Source: Pedobacter schmidteae | GTDB lineage: Bacteria > Bacteroidota > Bacteroidia > Sphingobacteriales > Sphingobacteriaceae | Assembly (NCBI GenBank): GCA_945906015.1 | Contig: CAMDQV010000051.1 | Location: forward strand, 1 to 10,454 | Direction: 5' to 3' | Length of the DNA: 10,454 nucleotides | Part shown: one piece after another, positions 5,915 to 10,454 of the stretch | Numbering within the stretch: position 1 is the stretch's first letter | Layout: each line of letters begins with the position of its first letter | Translations under genes and position numbers: made by a program | The notes under the pieces: model-generated | Database searches by the model: none | Told to the model about the DNA's origin: nothing | What the model saw: only the letters and a program-made list of their open reading frames with translations

Positions 5915-6480
5915 TGGCTTACGTACCAAGATTAAAATCAAAATATAACGAGGAAATCGTTTCAGCTTTAAAGGATAAATTCCAGTATAAAAGCGTAATG
6001 CAGGTTCCTCGCTTGCAGAAAATTGCAATCAACCAAGGTGTTGGTGCAGCTGCAACCGATAAGAAATTAATTGATAATGCAATAAACGAAATGACCACTA
6101 TTACCGGTCAGAAAGCGATTCCTGCAAAATCTAAGAAAGATATTTCTAACTTTAAATTACGTAAAGGAATGCCGATTGGTGTTCGTGTAACATTACGTGA
6201 TAATAATATGTATGAGTTCCTTGATCGTTTGATCGCTGTAGCTTTGCCACGTATTCGTGATTTCAAAGGAATCAATGATAAAGGCTTTGATGGACGCGGA
6301 AATTATACATTAGGAGTAACTGAGCAGATTATCTTCCCTGAGATCAATATTGATCAGATCAATAAGATCATGGGTATGGATATCACTTTCGTAACTACTG
6401 CTAAAACAGATGTTGAAGCTTTAGAATTACTTAAGCAATTCGGTTTACCATTTAAAAATCAAACTACAATTCAACAATAA
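5914..6480 (+). CDS. rplE: 50S ribosomal protein L5 (uL5)
   Basis: L5 binds 5S rRNA with L18 and contacts the P-site tRNA and S13 across the subunit bridge. The 188-aa product has the conserved VPRLQKIAINQGVG segment (residues 31-44), the KLRKGMPIGVRVTLR block (about 85-99), and the C-terminal GMDITFVTTAKTDVEALELL (about 155-174). Length is close to the usual 178-180 with short extensions. It overlaps both neighbours by one base (TAATG at 5912 and at 6478), the tightest coupling in the window. A 14-bp palindrome at 6342-6355 lies in the codons for EINID. Confidence 0.98.
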   Translation: MAYVPRLKSKYNEEIVSALKDKFQYKSVMQVPRLQKIAINQGVGAAATDKKLIDNAINEMTTITGQKAIPAKSKKDISNFKLRKGMPIGVRVTLRDNNMYEFLDRLIAVALPRIRDFKGINDKGFDGRGNYTLGVTEQIIFPEINIDQINKIMGMDITFVTTAKTDVEALELLKQFGLPFKNQTTIQQ

Positions 6481-6749
6481 TGGCTAAAGAAGGTGTAAAA
6501 GCACGTGAAGTTAAACGTGCCAGATTAGTTGCCAAGTTCGCAGATAAAAGAGCAGCCCTTAAAGCTGCTGGAGATTTTGAAGGTCTTGATAAATTACCTA
6601 AAAATTCTTCACCGGTACGTTTACACAATCGTTGTAAATTAACTGGTCGTCCTCGTGGTTATATGCGTCAGTTTGGTATTTCAAGGGTAACATTCCGTGA
6701 AATGGCATTGGCAGGTAAGATCCCGGGAGTGCGTAAGGCGTCCTGGTAA
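6480..6749 (+). CDS. rpsN: 30S ribosomal protein S14 (uS14), zinc-independent form
   Basis: S14 belongs to the small-subunit head and helps form the decoding region with S3 and S10. The 89-aa product is the long form, with an N-terminal arm (MAKEGVKAREVKR) and the signature RLHNRCKLTGRPRGYMRQFG (residues 47-66). It has a single Cys (residue 52) and lacks the CxxC pairs of the short, zinc-binding form, so it should not need zinc. The start overlaps the rplE stop by one base. A 161-nt spacer follows. Confidence 0.97.
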   Translation: MAKEGVKAREVKRARLVAKFADKRAALKAAGDFEGLDKLPKNSSPVRLHNRCKLTGRPRGYMRQFGISRVTFREMALAGKIPGVRKASW

Positions 6750-6772
6750 GAAAGATTAAAGATTAAAGCTAA

Positions 6773-6838
6773 AAGCTGAAAGCAGAAAGTAAGGTTAATC
6801 GGTTTGGCTTTTGCCTTTGTGCTTTGACCTTTCAGCTT
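6773..6838. repeat. Imperfect inverted repeat in the rpsN-rpsH spacer
   Basis: AAGCTGAAAG (6773-6782) is a perfect inverted complement of CTTTCAGCTT (6829-6838). Further in, AAAG (6786-6789) pairs with CTTT (6822-6825), and GGC TTTT GCC at 6806-6815 makes a small inner hairpin. The preceding 6751-6770 contains a direct repeat of AAAGATT. Both arms are made of variations on AAAGC and GCTTT. The right arm is identical to 10-19 near the window start. There is no T-tract after the stem, so this does not look like an intrinsic terminator. Confidence 0.75.
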
Positions 6839-6849
6839 AATAAAAAATT

Positions 6850-6896
6850 AACCGATAGCAGGTCGTTCCGAATAGGTTGGAAAGGAAACCACTATC
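6850..6896 (+). promoter_or_regulatory. Candidate structured leader of rpsH
   Basis: GATAG (6854-6858) pairs with CTATC (6892-6896). Inside this, GGT (6861-6863) pairs with ACC (6888-6890), and TTCC (6866-6869) with GGAA (6884-6887), giving a bulged stem of 12 bp with a 14-nt loop. Separately, AACCGAT (6850-6856) can pair with ATCGGTT (6798-6804), which would break the outer stem, so two exclusive folds exist. The element lies 14 nt before the rpsH start. S8 is a known autoregulator of the spc operon in E. coli, so an S8-responsive site is a reasonable guess, but no clear likeness to the S8 site in 16S rRNA is seen. Confidence 0.35.
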
Positions 6897-6910
6897 AAAA
6901 TAAATAAATA

Positions 6911-7309
6911 ATGAATACAGATCCAATAGCAGATTATCTTACCAGAGTAAGGAATGCCATTAAGGCTAACCACCGCGTAGTAGAGATACCTGCATCGAAC
7001 CTGAAAAAAGAGGTGACAAAAGTTCTTTTTGACAAAGGTTTCATTACTAATTATAAGTTTGAGGATACTAATACTCAGGGAACAATTAAGATCGCTTTGA
7101 AGTATAATCCAATTACTAAAATCTCGGCTATTCGCAATATTTCACGTGTGAGTACTCCAGGTTTAAGAAGATATGCTGGTGTTGATAACATGCCACGTGT
7201 ATTAAACGGTTTAGGTATCGCTATTCTTTCTACTTCTAAAGGTATTATGACTGATAAAGAAGCTAAGAATTTGAATATTGGCGGTGAGGTTTTATGTTAC
7301 GTTTATTAA
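6911..7309 (+). CDS. rpsH: 30S ribosomal protein S8 (uS8)
   Basis: S8 binds helix 21 of 16S rRNA and organises the central domain of the small subunit; in E. coli it represses the spc operon by binding its mRNA. The 132-aa product has the N-terminal DPIADYLTRVRNA (residues 4-16), the linker, and the C-terminal rRNA-binding motif STSKG (107-111) followed by IMTDKEA. Length is normal. The ATG at 6911 follows AAATAAATAAATA, an A-rich start region without a Shine-Dalgarno sequence. It is preceded by the largest spacer of the cluster (161 nt), with two foldable elements. rplF follows after 17 nt. Confidence 0.97.
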   Translation: MNTDPIADYLTRVRNAIKANHRVVEIPASNLKKEVTKVLFDKGFITNYKFEDTNTQGTIKIALKYNPITKISAIRNISRVSTPGLRRYAGVDNMPRVLNGLGIAILSTSKGIMTDKEAKNLNIGGEVLCYVY

Positions 7310-7310
7310 T

Positions 7311-7316
7311 AGGAGG
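7311..7316 (+). promoter_or_regulatory. Strong Shine-Dalgarno sequence of rplF
   Basis: AGGAGG at 7311-7316 ends 10 nt before the rplF ATG at 7327. Most other starts in the window are preceded by A-rich sequence without such a motif. In Bacteroidota the anti-Shine-Dalgarno end of 16S rRNA is known to be largely occluded on the ribosome, so a full AGGAGG stands out. Confidence 0.7.
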
Positions 7317-7326
7317 ATAAGAGAAG

Positions 7327-7884
7327 ATGTCAAGAATAGGAAAAGCCCCGATTAATATTCCAGCAGGTGTTACTATATCAGTTTCTGATGTTAACCTTGT
7401 AACAGTTAAAGGACCAAAAGGTGAATTAACTCAGGATGTAGATACAGATATTAAGGTTAGCCAAGAAGACGGTATACTTACTGTTGAACGTCCTTCTGAG
7501 CAAAAACGTCATAAAGCTCTTCATGGTTTATATCGTTCATTGATCAATAACATGGTTGTTGGTGTTACTGAAGGATACAAATCACAACAAGAACTTGTTG
7601 GTGTTGGTTACCGTGCTACCAATGTAGGAAATACACTGGATCTGGTTTTAGGATTCTCTCACCATTTTGTGTTTGAATTGCCAAAAGAGATCAAGGTTAC
7701 TACTACATCAGAAAAGGGTAAGAATCCGGTAATTATATTAGAGAGTATCGACAAGCAATTATTAGGACAAGTAGCAGCGAAAATTCGTTCACTTCGTGCC
7801 CCTGAGCCTTACAAAGGTAAAGGTATCAAGTTTGTAGGTGAAGTGTTAAGAAGAAAAGCTGGTAAATCAGCCGCTAAAAAATAA
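7327..7884 (+). CDS. rplF: 50S ribosomal protein L6 (uL6)
   Basis: L6 lies near the factor-binding centre, beside the sarcin-ricin loop. The 185-aa product begins MSRIGKAPINIPAGVTI and has two tandem alpha/beta repeats (about residues 10-82 and 90-160), with the family signature PYKGKGIKFVGEVLRRKAGK (161-180) at the end of the second. Length is slightly above the usual 175-180 because of a short basic tail (SAAKK). It has the strongest Shine-Dalgarno sequence in the window (7311-7316). rplR starts 5 nt after the stop within TAATCATCATGGC. Confidence 0.98.
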   Translation: MSRIGKAPINIPAGVTISVSDVNLVTVKGPKGELTQDVDTDIKVSQEDGILTVERPSEQKRHKALHGLYRSLINNMVVGVTEGYKSQQELVGVGYRATNVGNTLDLVLGFSHHFVFELPKEIKVTTTSEKGKNPVIILESIDKQLLGQVAAKIRSLRAPEPYKGKGIKFVGEVLRRKAGKSAAKK

Positions 7885-7889
7885 TCATC

Positions 7890-8243
7890 ATGGCAGGAAT
7901 TAAATTATCTCGCAGAGAGCGAATCAAAAGAGGAATCAGAAAGAGATTAACAGGTTCTGCAGAGCGCCCGCGTTTGTCAGTGTACAGAAGCAATAAAGGG
8001 ATATATGCTCAGATTATCGATGATAATAGCGGAATTACAATTGTTTCAGCATCATCTTTATCTAAAGATTTTGTTGCAAACGGAAACAAATCTGATCAAT
8101 CAAAAGCAGTTGGTAAATCAGTAGCAGAGAAAGCATTAGCAGCTGGTGTAAGCCAGGTTGTTTTTGACAGAAATGGCTACCTGTACCATGGTCGTGTAAA
8201 ATCACTGGCTGAAGGTGCACGTGAAGCTGGTTTAGTATTTTAA
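7890..8243 (+). CDS. rplR: 50S ribosomal protein L18 (uL18)
   Basis: L18 binds 5S rRNA and, with L5, attaches it to 23S rRNA. The 117-aa product has the basic N-terminal arm (SRRERIKRGIRKRL, residues 7-20), RPRLSVYRS (26-34), and the C-terminal signature FDRNGYLYHGRVKSLAEGAR (92-111). Length is normal. The spacer to rplF is only 5 nt, while a 60-nt spacer with a hairpin separates it from rpsE. Confidence 0.97.
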   Translation: MAGIKLSRRERIKRGIRKRLTGSAERPRLSVYRSNKGIYAQIIDDNSGITIVSASSLSKDFVANGNKSDQSKAVGKSVAEKALAAGVSQVVFDRNGYLYHGRVKSLAEGAREAGLVF

Positions 8244-8247
8244 TTAG

Positions 8248-8289
8248 CACCGGTTACAGCGATAATATATTAATAATATCGGTGTTATC
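8248..8289 (+). promoter_or_regulatory. AT-rich hairpin in the rplR-rpsE spacer
   Basis: CGATA (8260-8264) pairs with TATCG (8277-8281), and the stem continues after one A-A mismatch as TAT with ATA, closed by the loop ATTA. Alternative pairings compete: CACCG (8248-8252) with CGGTG (8280-8284), and GATAA (8261-8265) with TTATC (8285-8289). No T-tract follows, so this is not a typical terminator. It could be an mRNA processing site or a leader element of rpsE. The rest of the spacer (8290-8303) is the A-rich start region of rpsE. Confidence 0.4.
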
Positions 8290-8303
8290 ATAAAATAAAG
8301 ACA

Positions 8304-8822
8304 ATGTCAACTATCAATATAAAAAGAGTAAAATCAAGCGAAATCGAATTAAAGGATCGCTTAGTTAGCATCCAACGTGTTGCTAAAGTTACCAAAGGTG
8401 GACGTACCTTCAGTTTTTCTGCTATCGTAGTGGTAGGAGATGAGAACGGAATCGTAGGGTTCGGACTTGGTAAGGCAAAAGAGGTTACAGAAGCAATTGC
8501 TAAAGGAATTGATGATGCAAAAAAGAACCTGGTAAAAGTTCCTGTAATTAACGGTACTGTTCCTCATGAGCAGATCGGTAAATACTCTGGAGGCTTCGTA
8601 TTCATTAAGCCTGCTGCACCGGGTACCGGTGTTATTGCAGGTGGTGCAATGCGTGCGGTATTAGAAAGCGCAGGAATACATAATGTACTTGCAAAGTCAA
8701 AAGGTTCATCTAACCCGCATAACGTGGTTAAGGCAACAGTATTAGCACTTTCACAATTGCGTGATGCGTATACTGTAGCTCAGCAGCGTGGGGTGAATTT
8801 AAATAAAGTATTTAACGGATAA
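8304..8822 (+). CDS. rpsE: 30S ribosomal protein S5 (uS5)
   Basis: S5 lies at the mRNA entry side of the small subunit with S3 and S4 and affects translational accuracy. The 172-aa product has the double-stranded RNA-binding-like N-domain with VTKGGRTFSFSAIVVVGDEN (residues 29-48) and GFGLGKAKEV (52-61), and the C-domain with GTGVIAGGAMRAVLESAGI (107-125). The loop VAKVTKGGR, where spectinomycin-resistance changes map in E. coli, looks unaltered. Length is normal. The ATG at 8304 follows AAAATAAAGACA, with no Shine-Dalgarno sequence. rpmD starts 5 nt after the stop. Confidence 0.97.
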   Translation: MSTINIKRVKSSEIELKDRLVSIQRVAKVTKGGRTFSFSAIVVVGDENGIVGFGLGKAKEVTEAIAKGIDDAKKNLVKVPVINGTVPHEQIGKYSGGFVFIKPAAPGTGVIAGGAMRAVLESAGIHNVLAKSKGSSNPHNVVKATVLALSQLRDAYTVAQQRGVNLNKVFNG

Positions 8823-8827
8823 TCATC

Positions 8828-9007
8828 ATGGCTAAAATTAAAATAACCCAGATTAAAAGCGTTATCGATAGAAGCGAGCGTCAAAAAAGAACTATGCAGG
8901 CATTAGGTTTAAGAAGAATGAACCATTCTGTAGAGGTTGAAGCTAATCCGGCAATTATCGGAATGGTGAGAAAAGTTAATCATTTAGTAGCAGTAGAAAG
9001 TATCTAA
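8828..9007 (+). CDS. rpmD: 50S ribosomal protein L30 (uL30)
   Basis: L30 is a small large-subunit protein that contacts 23S rRNA. I read a 59-aa product from the ATG at 8828 to the TAA at 9005: it begins MAKIKITQIKSVIDRSERQK and continues with the family segment TMQALGLRRMNHSVEVEANP (residues 22-41), then GMVRKVNHLVAVESI. This is full family length (about 58-60 aa). It lies between rpsE (5 nt upstream) and rplO (2 nt downstream), exactly where rpmD is expected in the spc operon. The gene is present in many but not all bacteria; here it is intact. Confidence 0.95.
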   Translation: MAKIKITQIKSVIDRSERQKRTMQALGLRRMNHSVEVEANPAIIGMVRKVNHLVAVESI

Positions 9008-9009
9008 TC

Positions 9010-9456
9010 ATGGACTTAAGTAACTTACAGCCTGCAGAAGGTTCAACAAAAAATAGAAAACGTATCGGTCGTGGAACCGGATCTGGTCGCGGTGGAACTT
9101 CCACTCGTGGTCATAAAGGTGCTGGATCACGTTCAGGATACAAGAGCAAGGTGGGTTTTGAAGGTGGTCAAATGCCTTTACAACGTCGTTTACCTAAGGT
9201 GGGTTTCAACCCAATTAACCGTACAGAATATGTAGGCGTTAATTTAGATGCATTGCAAGCCCTTGCTGAAAAGTATAATTTAACTTCTATCGATTTTGAT
9301 ACATTCAGAGAGCATGGTTTAGCTTCTAAGAATGACCTTGTCAAAATCTTAGGTAGAGGTGAAGTAAAGTCCAAACTGGATGTTAAAGCCCATGCATTCT
9401 CAGCTACAGCTCAAAAAGCGATCGAAGCTTTGGGTGGTGCAATAGTTAAACTATAA
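9010..9456 (+). CDS. rplO: 50S ribosomal protein L15 (uL15)
   Basis: L15 binds 23S rRNA late in assembly and has a long extended N-terminal arm. The 148-aa product begins MDLSNLQPAEGS and has the Gly/Arg-rich arm (GRGTGSGRGGTSTRGHKGAG, residues 20-39), followed by GFEGGQMPLQRRLPKVGF (49-66) and a globular C-terminal domain ending in KAIEALGGAIVKL. Length is normal. The start lies 2 nt after the rpmD stop, and secY begins 6 nt after this gene's stop. Confidence 0.97.
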   Translation: MDLSNLQPAEGSTKNRKRIGRGTGSGRGGTSTRGHKGAGSRSGYKSKVGFEGGQMPLQRRLPKVGFNPINRTEYVGVNLDALQALAEKYNLTSIDFDTFREHGLASKNDLVKILGRGEVKSKLDVKAHAFSATAQKAIEALGGAIVKL

Positions 9457-9462
9457 TTATAC

Positions 9463-10454
9463 ATGAAGAAGTTTTTTACAACGCTATCCCATATTTGGAA
9501 AATTGAAGATTTAAGAGCGAGGATTTTATTCACGCTCTTATGTCTTTTAATTTATAGGATAGGTTCATTTATCGTACTTCCTGGTGTTGATTCTGCTTCT
9601 CTTGATGATGCTCAGGCAAAAGAAGGATTGCTCGGATTGCTGAATATGTTTGCCGGTGGATCTTTCTCCCGCGCATCTATCTTCGCATTGGGTGTTATGC
9701 CTTATATTTCTGCATCAATTGTAATGCAGTTGCTAGGTATTGCTGTACCTTATTTCCAAAAACTTCAAAAGGAAGGTGAGAGCGGACGTAAAAAAATCAA
9801 TCAGTTTACACGTTATCTAACCATTATCATTACTGCCTTACAAGCAATTGGATATGTACGTTCACAGATCAGCCCTGATGCACGTTTGCTTTCAGAGCCT
9901 ATGTTCACCATTTCCTCTATGTTTATATTAACAGCAGGAACCATGTTTGTGATGTGGTTAGGCGAGAAAATTACTGATAAAGGTATTGGAAACGGTATTT
10001 CTATGATCATCATGGTAGGTATCATCGCTCAATTACCTTTTGGTATTCTTTCTGAATTCAATTCTAGGATGGGAGCTCAGGGAGGTTTGATCTCATTTAT
10101 TGTTGAGATCGCTGCTCTGTTCCTAGTGGTAATGTTTACTATCCTGATTGTTCAGGGTGTCAGAAAAATTCCAGTACAGTATGCCAAAAAGATCGTTGGC
10201 GCAAAACAATATGGTGGTGTACGTCAGTATATTCCATTAAAGGTAAATGCAGCTGGTGTTATGCCCATCATTTTCGCTCAGGCGATCATGTTCATACCCA
10301 CAACCATTGGTTCATTTTTTCCATCTGCACAATCTTCTTTCTTGGCAGCGTTCAGTGATTATACATCTTTAACGTATAATTTGACCTTTGGCTTTATGAT
10401 CATTGCCTTTACTTTCTTCTACACAGCTATTACCGTTAATCCGGTTCAAATGTC
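9463..10454 (+). CDS. secY: Preprotein translocase subunit SecY (partial, 3' end outside the window)
   Basis: SecY is the channel of the Sec translocon in the inner membrane; with SecE and SecG it passes unfolded proteins across or into the membrane. From the ATG at 9463 (MKKFFTTLSHIWKIEDLRAR) I read 330 codons without a stop to the window edge, out of about 440 expected. Visible parts are the first membrane helix (about residues 19-38), the plug region (about 55-70), ALGVMPYISASIVMQLL (75-91), GIGNGISMIIMVGI (174-187), the cytoplasmic RKIPVQYAKK motif (234-243), and the helix with LKVNAAGVMPIIFAQAIM (259-276). The start is 6 nt after the rplO stop, the usual place at the end of the spc operon. 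It is cut by the window only; no frameshift is seen. Confidence 0.97.
   Translation, partial: MKKFFTTLSHIWKIEDLRARILFTLLCLLIYRIGSFIVLPGVDSASLDDAQAKEGLLGLLNMFAGGSFSRASIFALGVMPYISASIVMQLLGIAVPYFQKLQKEGESGRKKINQFTRYLTIIITALQAIGYVRSQISPDARLLSEPMFTISSMFILTAGTMFVMWLGEKITDKGIGNGISMIIMVGIIAQLPFGILSEFNSRMGAQGGLISFIVEIAALFLVVMFTILIVQGVRKIPVQYAKKIVGAKQYGGVRQYIPLKVNAAGVMPIIFAQAIMFIPTTIGSFFPSAQSSFLAAFSDYTSLTYNLTFGFMIIAFTFFYTAITVNPVQM

Noticed and set aside
6342..6369. 14-bp palindrome GATCAATATTGATC and four GATC sites within 28 nt in rplE
   Set aside because: The run encodes the Ile/Asp/Gln/Asn-rich segment EINIDQINKI of L5; ATC and GAT codon use explains the clustering.
6773..6845. Inverted repeat before rpsH as a terminator
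   Set aside because: No run of T follows the stem; the sequence after it is A-rich, and the operon continues in the same direction.

Overview
The window is a near-complete bacterial S10-spc ribosomal protein cluster, with every gene on the + strand. The order is rplC, rplD, rplW, rplB, rpsS, rplV, rpsC, rplP, rpmC, rpsQ, rplN, rplX, rplE, rpsN, rpsH, rplF, rplR, rpsE, rpmD, rplO and the first 330 codons of secY, which runs off the right edge. rpsJ, normally just before rplC, is not in the window; positions 1-169 are non-coding.

The organism is very probably a member of the Bacteroidota, perhaps a Sphingobacteriales-type genus (the lower rank is a guess). The reasons are a textbook Bacteroidota promoter (TTTG, 19 nt, TATCTTTG) at 64-94, A-rich translation starts mostly without Shine-Dalgarno sequences, an S14 of the long zinc-free type, moderate-to-low GC, and an S3 with a long Gly/Arg tail.

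Layout: 1-169 holds a repeat arm, a promoter and two small hairpins. 170-4095 is the tightly packed S10 part (rplC to rpsC, gaps from a 1-nt overlap to 6 nt). 4096-4705 holds rplP, bracketed by two related repeat-rich spacers built of TAGTAGT-like heptamers and CTAACCAA-like units. 4706-6749 is packed again (rpmC to rpsN), with TAATG stop/start overlaps at rplX/rplE and rplE/rpsN. 6750-6910 is the largest spacer, with a long imperfect inverted repeat and a second foldable element just before rpsH. 6911-10454 runs from rpsH to secY, with a 60-nt spacer before rpsE that contains an AT-rich hairpin.

The genes supply components of both ribosomal subunits plus the translocon channel SecY, so ribosome synthesis and membrane-protein export capacity are made from one transcript. 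Nothing here looks like a new biochemical system, a mobile element, a CRISPR array or a defence locus. The points worth a second look are the S3 tail, the intergenic repeat families placed only at certain junctions, the possible RNA regulatory elements before rplC, rpsH and rpsE, and the one strong Shine-Dalgarno sequence before rplF.
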